Assembly (NCBI GenBank): GCA_014871385.1 | Contig: CM026426.1 | Location: forward strand, 33,881,020-33,945,019 | Origin: Ceratodon purpureus | Taxonomy: Eukaryota; Streptophyta; Bryopsida; Pseudoditrichales; Ditrichaceae | DNA: 64,000 nucleotides | Reading direction: 5' to 3' | Part shown: positions 47,225-59,630 of the stretch, in pieces | Position numbering within the stretch: the stretch's first letter is position 1 | Layout: each line of letters opens with the position of its first letter | Translations under genes and position numbers: made by a program | The notes under the pieces: model-generated | What the model was told of the DNA's origin: nothing | Database searches by the model: none | What the model saw: only the letters and a program-made list of their open reading frames with translations

Positions 47225-48140
47225 GGACAGAAATCACTGGGCACCGATGAGAGCACATACCTTTAGGACCAGAGGATCCCGGCCGAACAAGCTCTCCCGA
47301 AGTTCGAGGCGAACAAGGTGGGATGGATCCACACGGCTGCCAAGTTGATCGCCACCAACGCCTATACATGGCTACGAGAGCACTCGTCAACCACACCAGA
47401 TCCTCTCCAAGAGTTCCTCGACCATTGCATTGATACTACATTGGCTATCCTAGAGTTGGAACAGTCTGAGAATGACTGAGGAAACATGGAATTGAACGTT
47501 ATGGACTTTGACACCTTGGGCATGGAGGCCCTGCGTCTACGAACAGCTACCGAGCCAGCCCTGACCAGCCCCCTCGAGGTACCACATAAAGAATCGCGGC
47601 CTCCATGCATAATCATCCCTGATGCCCATGATCGAGCATAGCGCGTAGACATCCCAGTGCAATTCACTGATCCCGAGGACACTCTCCATCCATCACCGCA
47701 CCTGCAACCCCAACTCCAAGCTTCACCACAACAGGTGAATTCCATGGTACCCATGCGCCCCAAGTCTTTTAATCGTCATAAGGATGCCTTGAGAAAGATA
47801 GAAGAAGAGTTTAATCTCGAGGAACAGACTAGCAATGAAGAGGAAGCCGAGGAAGAATTAGTGACTACAATTACAGAGGTCAAACGTAATTTTGTGGCTA
47901 ACCTTGACCTCGTTGCCCTGTAAAGCGACCCCGAGGCTAACCATCTGCAATGCCCTGTCTGCAATAAAACATTAGGAAAAACAGTCTATGACATTTACCA
48001 ACATGCAATTACCTCTAGGACCAAACACAATCTAATCCATCGGGGTGTTGGTGCAGCCATAGCCGCCAATTATGGCAACCAAGCTCCTCCACGATGTCTT
48101 GCACAGCTGCCCAGAGAGGAAACCCGGCCTGATCAATGAC
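47225..48140 (+). pseudogene. Extra downstream ORF of the old gypsy element, second part, with zf-XS-like finger
   Basis: The frame continues exactly across the insertion (TFRQ to GQKSLGTDE once one GGCAG is removed). It has an alpha-helical part (ANKVGWIHTAAKLIATNAYT), an acidic linker and, at about 47951-48075, a segment CPVC, then Y, then QHAITS, then HRGVGAAIAANY. The order CPxC...Y...HA.T...HR...A is that of the zf-XS finger of SGS3/FDM-type RNA-silencing proteins. TGA at 47478-47480, TAG at about 47640 and TAA at 47921-47923 interrupt it. The zf-XS assignment is by eye. Confidence 0.55.
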
Positions 48141-48191
48141 TCGCCCATCGACGCAAGCGTGGCTGAATCTGCAATCCGGGACGGAGTGTAC

Positions 48192-48210
48192 TCTCGGAGG
48201 GAGGGCTAAA
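48192..48210 (+). promoter_or_regulatory. Polypurine tract of the old gypsy element
   Basis: GGAGGGAGGGCTAAA directly precedes the TGTCACC start of the right LTR, as expected for the plus-strand priming site. Confidence 0.6.
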
Positions 48211-48899
48211 TGTCACCAATCGCAGCAAGGCAACCGATGACCAAGGCAACCAGGGGCGGTGGAGACTAACTGTTGCAACAAGGAAGGAGCAGTGGATGTG
48301 AAGAAGTAGCAGTTGTAGCAGAAAGATAGGATAATCACATAGTATAAACAGGGTAGCTAGGAGAAACTTACACTCTTCAATTTTGCTAGACGATGTTGAG
48401 TCAAAGCCTTAGACTACTGGTTTTCCTTGTACGCACGAGCCTCGTTGCTCCGTGAGGACCATGGGTTACTCGGTTAATAGACTCTCTTCTCCTGCTCACA
48501 CCTTCTCTGCTCCTTGTCTATTGCTCCTTGGACTGCTTGCTTGAGGCATTCTCTAACCCTAATTACACATTACTAAATACTCTTGAGGTCGCATGTTACT
48601 GTGTCCCCCTCCTTGTCTTGCAAGTCCGTCTGCTCTATCTTCTTGCTACTTGGTCGGTTTCGCATTCTCTAAGTGCCCCTTTGTTTCCCTGCTGAGGACT
48701 TCACCTGTCCTCGGGAACTAATTCCCTTCATATCCTTGGTCAGTCTTGGTGAGCCCCTAACGGTCAGAGTCCTGGTCCTAGGACCCCCTCTTGGTTTCCA
48801 TGACCCTGTCCCCCTCTCAAGCTCCCTTGACCGTGCAGCCTGGTCACAGGTGTTCACGGTCTCTCTGACTTTGTCATCACCTAGCTACTCCATCCCACA
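48211..48899 (+). repeat. Right (3') LTR of the old gypsy element
   Basis: It starts TGTCACCAATC and matches 25684-26802 with scattered substitutions, a 7-bp indel near its start and a deletion of one repeated TCATATCCTTGGTCAG unit. The end is set at CCACA where the two LTRs diverge. It lacks the MITE, and so shows the empty site. Confidence 0.8.
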
Positions 48900-51158
48900 T
48901 ACCCATTGCTGAATTTTTTTGGGACTATATTTCCCACGATGAGACATAAGGAATTAGGGTGCTGGTTCATTTCGATATAGTGCACTGAAATGTGTCTGCG
49001 CATGCTTTCTCAGCAGTTTGCTTTACGTGCATATACATGGTGTGAGATTAGGAACACGGCATGTCAGATTATGTCCATGGTAAAGTGATTTCTTATGTAC
49101 CCTCAATCTGCTGTGACAGTGAATTGGAAATAGGGAATGTTGTTCTGAATTATAAAATTTTATCAGTACCGTTCGTTACCAGACCTGCTTCTATATCCTA
49201 TGTAGACGACGTTTAATATGATAGGTTAATTGTATTTCCGTCTACGCTTCGTATAGGATCCACGCTGATTGCAGGTCAGTTATTCAGATTTTGACTGTTG
49301 CCTACTTGGAGCCTGCCAGCTAATAGTACATTCGAACTGGTGGATAACAAGTATGTCGATGTGGGTGAAAACATAAGTTCTGGTTTACAAGTCGATGATA
49401 TAGTTCACGATGTGGATACCATGGTGGTAGTGGTGAACGTACGTTGGATTTGTAAAATCGGTGTACTGTAGAGCGTGATTAGAGGTATTGAGTTGTACAG
49501 GAGTTATAATAGTTGTTTCTGATCTGGACATTACAATAACGGAAGCCTATTTCAAAGTTCGTTCGAAATCGAGTGCTTTGTTATTGATATGGAAGTGGCA
49601 TTGACTGCTGGATTTCCAAGTTCGGATTATATGGATTCGTGAAGTTATTTGGACTAGCTTAGTGTGCTGAACTCTATTGGAGTCAATTAACTTGTACGAT
49701 TCTTGTCTGATGCCAATTGAAGTTTGTTCCAGGTGTTCACTCCATTTTTTGTTTTGACTCAATTATACTGTTTCTCATTTTTTTTACGGAATGACAAAAA
49801 TGCTGAGTAGTTGTTCACTGCCATGGACAATCGTGGAGCATTTCAGTACGGGACTTAGTTGAAGAGTCGTTGATATTTATGAATGTATTCTTATCCATAA
49901 ATTTGATTTCCTCTCCATTGTTTTTGGTTTCGGGACAAGTATACAACCGCACACTAGGTGGTAAATAGTGAACTAGTAATTGGTGAGGAGTTAGGTCTTT
50001 GGCGACATTGAGAACGGGGCTTGAGCCAGTAAAATAGGCATTCGCTGTCCATGCTTTGATGATGCAAGAGAGAGATTGAGATGGAGAGAGATTAAGATTG
50101 ATTGTAGACTTGAGTCATGTGATCCTGAAAGTGCCTGTGTAACTACTAAGTCGCACTAGGAGGAAAGCCGTCGTTCTTGATCCCTGGAGGGACGGACGCT
50201 GGACGTTTTTGATTGAAAACATCTCAAATTAGTAGTTCCCGGTGTCCGAGGGAGTTGGAGAACAGTCACGGATCCGGGGGCCTATCACAGCTCTTCATTC
50301 TGAAATGAATAGTGAATGTGTCAGTGGCTGGGTCAGCATTCTGTGGTCATTTACATGTAGTAATTGTTTTATCTCATGTTATTAGATAAATTCTCGGAGA
50401 TCTTCTGTAAAGACGGCCTGGGAGGTGGTCGAGGTGACAATTTATTCCAACGTTACGACGACATGTCATTTGGGCATCTGAAAGTGTTTACGCTCGTCAC
50501 TCTTACACTACGAAAGGAAAAGGTTAACGACCACAAGAACTGTACAACCGATGCAATGGTAATTTGAAACACTTAAACAGTTCTGTTTCATATATTGAAG
50601 AACACGTTTATGTACACTTAGGACATCAACTGATTCTGCATAGTCCTGAACATTGTCATCATGATAGCAGTTTCTTCAGCAGTCTAACACATGGAAATCA
50701 AACGTATCCTGTAAATATATGTAGATAAAAGGATTGTAAATAGGGGAGAAGTAAGAGGAGCCAGAGGAATTCTGGGGTGCTACTGGTAAATGGAAAACGA
50801 AGCTTCACGAATGTCCCCAAGACAATTGAAAATGAGTGTGGAATGAAATGTACGTTTCCTACACGTTGTATCTAATCTCCCCCTTATAACCCTACTGTAG
50901 CATAAATTCGCTGATATATCAGAAGTATATGTATTCCTTCAACTACGACATCTGAAAAATGAAGTGTTGATGGCGCATGAGAGGGAATGCAGTGTGTGTC
51001 GCATTCAGTAACTATCACCGAAGCTCCCGTGAAGTGGACCTCTCCTGTCTTCGGAAAGCATACGAGTCTCAGGCCTACCGTTTTGACGTCCTCGCTAATC
51101 TATAGACAATCCCGTGCACGAAACGTGAGCATATTGCTGATTGTTCAATTGTGCGATT
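48900..51158. other. Non-coding region right of the old element
   Basis: About 2.3 kb with no ORF above 71 codons that I can support and no evident repeat. It may be intronic or intergenic. Confidence 0.4.
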
Positions 51159-51920
51159 TCACATTAGAATCTCCATAAGATTCACGATGGTGTAGTAATA
51201 ATGAAGATTGACCATCCAAAAGAAGCACAAGAAACTAGAAGTTCTAAGTGACGAAGAGAATAAACCTTCAAGTTCTTGTGCTATGCCGTAGAGAGGGCGG
51301 TCGACACCGTAGAGAGGGCGGTCGACACCGGGTGTGGGTTGGAGGTTGAGCTGGTCGCGAATGTCAGACTCAAACGACCTGATGTTCGGGAAGTCCCGTG
51401 CCTGTCTGTTGACATCCCAGTCGTCTGCGGCCCCCTCAAGGTAGTCCTCTGCCACTGCGTTGCCTCCATTTAATCCGACTGAATCTGTCCCGTCTTCCAA
51501 GTTGCTCCTCCAGTTGGCTATGTCCACATTCCCTCTGTGGCACTTTTTACACGCAAACGCTGCCCAGTTAACCAAGTATCCTCTTTTCTCTGCAATAATG
51601 CCTCTTGCAAAAGCTAGTCCAATTCGCTTGGATCTTGGAAATGGTCGCTGATGAACCTTGCGGTAAAGAGTCTCAATTCGATGAGCCATTCTGGGGCTTT
51701 CGCTCCACCCATGACGGGTGATGGTAAAAGTTCCATGGGACTTCATTCCCCAGCGTTTGATGCAATCATTCTGGTCAGCTATTCGGTCGGGCATGTAACC
51801 TTTCTGGCCCCGTCTAATTCCCGGAACCCACCCCTCGTTATTGAGCCCATGCACGATGTGAAACCACTGAATGCTGCCCGGCAGTATAGGCTCTGCATTC
51901 GCATCTTGTCCAGACTCCAT
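51159..51920 (-). CDS. Unrecognised 253-aa protein
   Basis: The frame starts MESGQDANAEPILPGSIQWF and has balanced composition with many Trp, His and Arg, a CKKCHRGN motif near the middle, and a tandem GVDRPLY duplication near codon 203. The last 40 residues are hydrophobic and may be intron or 3' read-through. I know no family. It could be one exon of a larger gene, since a possible acceptor (CTACATTGTTCAG) lies just upstream on the minus strand. Confidence 0.45.
   Translation of the reverse strand: MESGQDANAEPILPGSIQWFHIVHGLNNEGWVPGIRRGQKGYMPDRIADQNDCIKRWGMKSHGTFTITRHGWSESPRMAHRIETLYRKVHQRPFPRSKRIGLAFARGIIAEKRGYLVNWAAFACKKCHRGNVDIANWRSNLEDGTDSVGLNGGNAVAEDYLEGAADDWDVNRQARDFPNIRSFESDIRDQLNLQPTPGVDRPLYGVDRPLYGIAQELEGLFSSSLRTSSFLCFFWMVNLHYYYTIVNLMEILM
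51288..51329 (-). repeat. Tandem 21-bp duplication inside the 253-aa ORF
   Basis: Two identical copies of a 21-bp unit (plus strand GTAGAGAGGGCGGTCGACAC and one more C) duplicate seven residues in frame. They are identical, hence recent. Confidence 0.9.
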
Positions 51921-54299
51921 TGCGACGGAGCACGTACCACCTTCGCCTGGAGATGCTGAACAATGTAGACACCTACGTCAGTGGTTTTAGATTACTGTAT
52001 GAGATAAGGGCGACATCGTTCCAGCACTACACCCTCCTAGAAAAAAAGGGGAACCACGGAATACGCAATCCCGAACGAGCCCCAAACCCTCCCATACACT
52101 ACGCACACCGACGACTGCCTCATGCGGAAAGCAGTACACGACCCAATAAGTTATCGCACTGTAATCCATTTCACCCCGTTAGTTTTTCCAATAGCAGCGT
52201 GGTCATTTGCGTTTTACACATCCTAAAGACATGACGAACTTCTAATACGTAGGGGACGATGACAATGACGATAACCACAGTACAGCATTCCTAAGTCCTG
52301 GGGGATTCCATTACTGGGAAGTCTTACGCATCTAATATGCTCTACAGTTCACCTTCGTCCCACATGATTCTACCATGGAAAGACTCATACTACCTTGTCC
52401 AATTTCGAAGACGGTGACTGAGGGCGTACCTTCGAGTACTGGACGAAGAGTACTATGCGACTCCAGTGTCCTCCGCCTGGAAATAAACCAATGCCAGTGT
52501 TAATGAACCCATTTTTATACTACAAAGGCCCAACACATACACTTTGCAACGCTATAACATGAAGTATGGAGTGACACAAATCTCCTACGCTATTCTATAA
52601 TCCCCGCCGTCATTGCATTCTCCGTGAATCACTGAATACGTATTGAAATTCAGATGACCATTCAACGATTCAGGTTTAAAGACAAACGATCTAAGAAATC
52701 CCTTTCGAATTATAAACTGCAGAGGGTTGTCAAGGATTATATGACATATATATTTCGACACACCCACATTGAAAGCTCGCAACGATAACAACGTCGTATT
52801 GCACGTCATAATGAGTACAAAAGAGTTCTAGAAGGGTTTTCGTTTGTTCCAACACAGAAATGGAGATATACACTCTCCTGAATACTACGGACAACAGACG
52901 AAGCTTATTGCGAATACACCCACCTAACCCAACATCGGACCACCCTTTACTAAAAACCAGTGAAGCATACCGGAAATTCATACGAAGATAACAACTGCCG
53001 ACTCTAAACGACAACTCCAACGCAAAGAGGAGAGCCACAAACCTCGGGATCTGAAAGACGACGCTTGCGAGCGAATGACGAACAACTCCAAGGAAGACGC
53101 TGAAATGAGTCCAATTTATTCAGTGCTCTGGAGACCTAGTACTCGGATCAGGGGATGGCGCTAGCATGACATGCATCGCCCACCATGGATGCATCTACAT
53201 GTCACAGAAGTTACTTCACTCATTTCCCAATATTGCCTCAGTCCCATCAGCGCCGTCCCAAAGTATAGGACATGATGGACAAGAAATGGATATGGTTGAT
53301 GGTGAAGCACTGCCACCCCATTTTCCATCAACACAAACACCACCATGATGTAATTCAATTCAGTGCATGACATAATGTGGACTCCTATCCACGATGCTCC
53401 TTGAATACGCAATCGCATTTCCTGATATGGCATTGCATTTCATCATTCCCCACTATGTGATCAATTGCCTGTCAACTGACCATCCTGTCATTCGTCACCA
53501 TCTTCTCATATCGCAGAACGTCCCGTGTCATTTCAGCACGATCACTGTCTGCAATATAAAAAGTGTCAGTTGATGAATAAGTTTTAGGCTTCGGTGGTTC
53601 CATCGGATTCACCATGTGGACTGGCATTGACACCATTCACCTCTTTATCATGAACTGTAACAACTGGAAACCAGTATGCATGGTCATTAGCCTTGCAGGG
53701 TAATGGATGTGCCATACGAATCCATCATGGTGTTATCGCCCCAAATCAACAACCTGTCACCGATTATCTCCGGTATTACGTAAGTCAACATCTCACCAAT
53801 TACCACCAGAGTCACTACTCACTAGTAACTCACACTGACCGTGGACGCAGATGGTGTTCGAAGTGAAGTGGAAGACCAAAAACTGCTATTCATAATCTCA
53901 TTCAAGTTCCAGTAGACCGCAACAAGGGGGTTCCAGAGTGCGCACCACATTCTGGTTGATTTCCACTCACTACTGTAGGTTCTCCAAAGCATTCGCCCCA
54001 AAGCATTGGACAAGTCTAGGATTAAAGGCATATACTTGTTCAGACGCTTATAGTGCCATGAATACAACAAACTGAATAAGAAGAATTGAAATATCATCAC
54101 ATGTACTGCTATTCAGGGCTAGTGTTACAGTTACTGAACTACGTATAGTCGGACAGATAACAGGAATTCGTGATTCCCTTAGCAGTAGTACACCAATTAC
54201 CACTGTTTCAGACAAGGATAGCGACAAACCTTTCTCTTTGTTCGAAATACTTTCGACTGTCCCGATCTAGGTTCAATTCTGAGCGTTATGGCAGCATCT
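51921..54299. other. Non-coding region
   Basis: About 2.4 kb where I see no supported gene. Several CACTA pentamers occur (for example 52025-52029) but none pairs with an inverted partner. Confidence 0.4.
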
Positions 54300-57200
54300 T
54301 CAGCTCTGCTGTCCATATCCGGTTTCGGCTGCTCCGGCTCCGCCTCTGTCGTCGTTGGAAGGCAACGTTCTTTCCTCTACCTCTATTTCCTCTATCTCAT
54401 CGCAATCATCTGTCTCTGCGTTGGGGTTGTCTTCCTCATCCACATCCTCCTCGGCCATTACCTGCTCTACTATAGCCGCTGGAATAGGCTGTGGAACCTC
54501 CTCCGTCGACCCTTCAGCGCACACGGGGCGCAGGCCTACGGGCTGTACGGCAGCGTTTACTCTACCTGCAGCGCTAAGAGTCTCCCCTCCCATTTCTGAT
54601 GTTACTCTTCTTGACCTCGGTTCTCTTTGTCGAACTATCTTCCACTCGGGGTCCGTAACGTCGTCTATGAAATACACCTATAGATCAACAAAAGCATTAA
54701 TCTCTACCTGTGACTACTGAATGTAAATCACTGCTATATGGAACATATGTAACGGAAGGTAATATTGAAGGAAAGCACTATGTGTAGGACTTAAAATCCA
54801 TTACCTGATGTACATGATTCGGAAACACGTAAGGCTCAACTGCTGGTGTCTGCCTCGCGGCATACTTCACTGACCAAAACCCATGTTTGTCCTCGCGCAT
54901 TGTCGGATGACCTTCCCGATTGGGTTTAATCCATGAACATTTAAGTGCTGTGAATTTATGTATTCCGTAGTCAGCTTGAACAATATCCTTTATAATGCCT
55001 ACATACTCCAGTGAAGCCTCTACAGGGTGAAGATCAAAACGTGAAGATCTACACGTCTGAGTGATTATAGCTGCGACTCCGGAGTCAAATGTCACGTGGC
55101 TCCTTCCTTGTTCATCATCAGATCTAAGGTGATACCCATATGCATACATGGAGGTATAGTGTTTTACGGTTGGCGATGGCAGCCTTGACATTGTTACGAG
55201 AGACAAGTCGGGATTAAGACCATCTCTGTCCATATCACTAACACAATTCTGAAGCCAAGCACTGAATCCTGTGTATTGCCTCCTTGTCCTTCGCTGATAG
55301 GCTTCCTGTAACGCTGTATACTCCCTGCAACGGATGATGACACACATATGAATCAGATAAAAAACAGACATCGTAACCACTGTTTTCATGTTCCTATGAA
55401 CTTGATGTGATCCTCAGCTGTAATGTGCATGAATTTAGGGAACAACACATATATGACCATTACGTTCCTGAATAACGACAAAAACAGGGATCTGTGGAAG
55501 TTGATGTTCACAACAACTATCAAACTCACCTCAAAAGAGGTGCAGTGATGTCATTATGGCGGATGATGAAGTCGTGAAGCTCCTGTAAATCTGCCACATT
55601 CCACTCCCTCTCCTTGGGCTTTCCCTCTAACACCTCCGAACAGTCCTTCTCGTCTTCTTCCATGTCCCAAATAACGCGTGCTGCTCCAGGATACAATCGG
55701 AAATGCTCTGTGACAAAGCCAAGAGCCTCCTCATACATGTAATTCATGGCAATTGACCCTTCCGGGCGAGCCTTGTTTCTGATAAAAGACTTTAGATGGC
55801 CAAGGTATCTCTCCACGCCATACATCCAGCGCGCGTGAACCGGCCCGCACCAATACAATTCCCTTGGAATGTGTAACATGTGGTGAGGCATAACGTTCCA
55901 GAATCCAGGAGGAAAATGTACTTCCAACAGTGCAGCAGTTTCAGCAACTTAGTTCACTAGATGGCTTATGCTTCTACGGTCAATCACTTTCTCACAAAAC
56001 CTCTTAAAGCAATGACCCAGTCTGATGATTGTAACCCGAGGTCCAGGTGGAAGAGAAGACCTAATTGCAACAGGTAGTATCTCCTGTAATAGTATATGCC
56101 AGTCGTGGCTCTTCATAAACTGGACTTTACCTTTCTCCAAATTCACTAACTTATCGAAATTCGCACAGTGATCTGTTGGAGTGCGAACCGACTTTATTGT
56201 TTCCAGGACCACCTTCTTCTCGTCTGGTCGGAGAACGTAAAGCGCATGCGGTTTTAGGTATTTACTGCCGTCCCCTTGTCTCACAAGATGTATACCCTCC
56301 ATGACTCCGACACTCTCTGCATCCTTCCGGATAGCTACGGTATCAAGTTCACCCAATAGAAAGCCCATCGTCGTTGCTGCAATGTTTTTTTCGATATGCA
56401 TGACGTCTAGCGTATGGCGAATAGGCAGTACCTGAAAAATTAAGATTGCACCAGCGTTAGAAATTCGAGCGCATACCAAAGTGACATTGTAACAATGGGG
56501 CGTGTACCAGGAGACGATACACTATTTACCCTCACCATTCTGTCAGGTTCAATTCGCCAATCCTACGTTATTTCACATGTTCCTTACTATATCACTGAGG
56601 CGAAAACAGTGCCCTCTTGAATCGTAGAAGTAGTACCATTTAAGAAGGACTGCGTAACCTGCAACGAAGTCAACCCTCCTAGTGTCTTAAATCCTGTGAC
56701 GACCACATACTACCACTTCGACTGACCCGAGAGTAAGCGTACCAGTAAGGACATAAACTGTAGGACAAGCTGCCCTCGAGTTCAAAATTTATGTTCATCT
56801 GGAATAGAACATATGAAGAGGACACAAATAACGGAACTACCACATCCACCGAATGATCACTGCGTAAAGAAAATGACACTCAGGCCCCTGACCCATACGG
56901 CAGTATGCACGTACATCCTACAACCCTGTTCAGTATCCCCTTTCGTTCAGGAAACTTGAGACTGCGGCAACTTACAATATACAGATTTGATTCGACGAGG
57001 TCCTACAAAAGAGAGCAGAGTTTCATATAAGTTACCTCCCAATAAGGCAGGCGAAACAGAGCACTAACTCTTTTAATCCCCGTGCTTCGAACCGGGTCAT
57101 CCTCGGGACGTCGATTCTCTGCAGCCAGCCACCTCATACGCTCCTCTCCAGCCGCTTTAACTTGAAAACCTGTGATGGGAGGAGGCGCTGCTCGATGTTC

Positions 57201-59089
57201 AGGGCCTTCAAAGTTCGTGGTGTCTTCTCTGAGAGGGTGACGGTCGGCCAGCCATCGTCGAGCACAATTGCAAAATACGTTTTTATGAAGCACCTTGGAC
57301 CTCCGTGACCGGAAGCCTTCTCCACATACGGTGCAACCCACAAATCCCTTCGTCACGGTTCCGGCCATCATTCCGTAAGCGGGATAATCTTCTACTGTCC
57401 ATATAACCATAGCCCTCATCACAAAATGTGAAGATCTCTTGTAATTTGACACATCCCTGCAGTACACTCCGTGGTGCCACAGCTCCAGTAACTCATCAAT
57501 CAACGGATCGAGGAACACATCGAACTGCTCTCCAGTGACAGACCTTGGGCCTGGAATTAGAATGGCAAGCATCATGAAGTATTTTTTAGTAGATAGCCAT
57601 GGAGGGATATTGTAATTCAGTAGTAAGACTGGCCATAGCGAGTAGACGCTCCTCTTGTCGCCTGATGGATTGATTCCATCTGCCACCAAACCAAGCCGGA
57701 CATTCCTATCCTCCATACCGAATTCGTGTCGGAACCGATTGTTTATGAACTCCCACTGTTTTGACTGCGAGACGTGGCGCATGGTATGTCCATCGAATTG
57801 CTGCAGAGCCCACCACGTCATCGCAATGGCTTGCTCAAGACTTCAAAACATCCGCTTCAATCGAGGAATGACAGGGAAATAGCGGGCAACCTTCTGGGGA
57901 ACCTCGGACCTACCAGAGCGTTTCTTCCTTGGTGCACGGCATTTTGGACAGTGGCGAGCTTCCTGAAGATCCTTCCGATAGAGAACACAGTTGTTGGGGC
58001 AGACATCAATGGTTTTATAAGAGTGACCCAGACGCTTCAAGTACTCCGACGCTTCTTGATAGGACCGAGGAAGGGAGTTCGGCTGGGGCAAAATGGTCAT
58101 GCTTAGAGTCCGGAAAAGCTCGTCAAGGTAAGTATTTGAACAGTTGTGGAGTTTTCCGGAGCTCAACAGCAGATACGTTGCTCCCATGCTACAGTGTTCA
58201 GACCCACGGTATAATGGTGTGGCGGCGGCCTCTTCAAGGGCTGCAACTGCTGCGTCATCATCGTTCTCATTCTCCCCCCAATTTAAGTCGTCGTCTTCCA
58301 CGAAATCTGCATACTCACCCCCTTCTCGACCAGGAGGAACATCACCTCTTCCGACATCTGCTTCGTCAACCTCCATCAAAACAGCATCCGGAAATACTGG
58401 ACTCGTAGGGTTTTCCCCTCTTCCACGGTCCGCAGCGGCAGGCGAACCGTCAAAGTGTAGTGGAGGCTCATCGTTACCAAGGGGTCCATCGCAATTTTGT
58501 TCGTGTACAGGGTCAGCAGTGGGGGTACGCGGGTTGTTAGTTCGATCCTCGGCATCTTGACGAGCCTGGTTCGCATCTCTGTGAATGCAATCCGCCAGGT
58601 CCAGAGACTCAATAAGCATGCGTTGAACATCCATGCCCCGATCGAGTGGTTCTTCCCCGTTTCCAACACCACGATCTACTGTTGATTGAGCACCGTAGTA
58701 CCAACTCACATGCGCGTCCCACTCGTCGTCAGATGCATCCGCTTCATACCCCTGACGAAATGGCATTGCAATTCATGGTAATAGTAAGAATTTTGCTGAG
58801 TGTGAGCGACAGTAGTTGATGACAAAGTACATAGACAAAATCACAAGGGTGACAGACATACCTCACTGGACCCGAAATACCAAGGATGTCGTCTGTTCGA
58901 TGCCAGGCATTTCCGATAACTTCCGAGGATTTTCAGCGAGTGCTGCTCCTTCATACAGAGGTTGCACGGGCATCATAATCTACGCAGCCCTCGCGATGCA
59001 GCCAGTCTCAGCTCCCGCTCAAGGAGCTTTGCCTCTCGATTGCGGATCCGACGCTCGTCAGGAAGGCATCGGCGTATACCCTCAGCCAT
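54300..59089 (-). pseudogene. TNP2-type (CACTA) transposase with DUF4218 and DUF4216 regions, decayed
   Basis: Exons with matching phases: 59089-58862, 58751-57036, 57002-56976 (27 nt, tentative), 56431-55530, 55324-54805 and 54677-54300. Exon 1 has a CPCNLC motif typical of TNP2 N termini. Exon 2 has an acidic linker, HCPKCRAPR, then the Transposase_21 core (LGLVADGINPSG, WPVLLLNYNIPPWL, MMAGTVTKGFVGCTVCGEGF) and LPYWE. Exon 4 starts LPIRHTLDVMHIEKNIAATT and covers the DUF4218 region (KSHDWHILLQEILPVAIR, EVHFPPGFWNVMPHHM, RWMYGVERYLGHLKSFIRNK). Exons 5-6 match DUF4216 (EYVGIIKDIVQADYG, VYFIDDVTDPEWKIV). TGA at 58973-58975 and 57843-57845 and TAA at 55949-55951 break it without frameshifts. 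Each could be one C-to-T change from Arg or Gln. The protein would cut and join CACTA ends. Confidence 0.85.
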
Positions 59090-59630
59090 GGAATCTGAGC
59101 AACGGACATACATATACACGGAATGCTTAAAAACCTAGACATATCTCTAACAAACGGTGGGCTATATTCCTTCATACGATATCCAATGCGAACCCGTAAA
59201 CCCTATACATAAAGACGTCAGAAACAAGAACACATGTAATGCGTAAACTGAAACCAGCGGTACATAACAAGCAAAATCGGTAGTGATAGAGTACGCATTG
59301 TATATTGGGACATTATTAAACCTCCGAAACCCTAACACACTCTGAATATAAGAGGGAAGTAGTTGGGGACAGCGCTGGAAACACAATGTATAAGAAATGA
59401 AACATTTATTCGCAATGGACCCAATGACGGAGTCATTGTTTACAGAGGGGAGGACTCTGTCTCCACGAAAATCCAAGACACTGGAGCGCATCCACAAAAA
59501 AGAACACCTACGGCTAATTAATTCTCAGTGTACACTGTACTCATAGTATGGGAATATAAACCTAACGCCCACAGTAGAATGCCGTCCCCCGATAGCTCCG
59601 ACTTCTGTAACGATAAACCGCGTTAAGTGA
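59090..59630. other. Upstream flank of the TNP2 gene
   Basis: 540 bp with no supported ORF, presumably the promoter side of the transposase gene. Confidence 0.4.

Larger units (their letters stand above)
25684..48899 (+). mobile_element. Old, decayed Ty3/gypsy LTR retrotransposon split by a nested element
   Basis: The order is LTR, primer-binding site, gag, protease, RT, RNase H, integrase, extra downstream ORF, polypurine tract, LTR, all on the plus strand. About 9.65 kb remain after removing the nested 13,557-bp element and one 5-bp target copy. The LTRs differ by scattered substitutions, small indels and a MITE in the left copy. All ORFs carry nonsense codons and a few frameshifts, so the element is inactive. 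The DGG-type protease motif and the gene order place it in the gypsy superfamily, perhaps near Tat. I found no convincing 5-bp target duplication at its outer ends. Confidence 0.85.

Noticed and set aside
48900..48960. A second primer-binding-like TTTTTGGGAC after the right LTR, suggesting a tandem element
   Set aside because: The match to TTGGCGACCATGC is poor and no gag-like frame follows.
52025..52029. CACTAC followed by a purine-rich stretch as the left end of the CACTA element
   Set aside because: No inverted TAGTG partner or 3-bp duplication could be matched in the window, and the pentamer occurs many times by chance.
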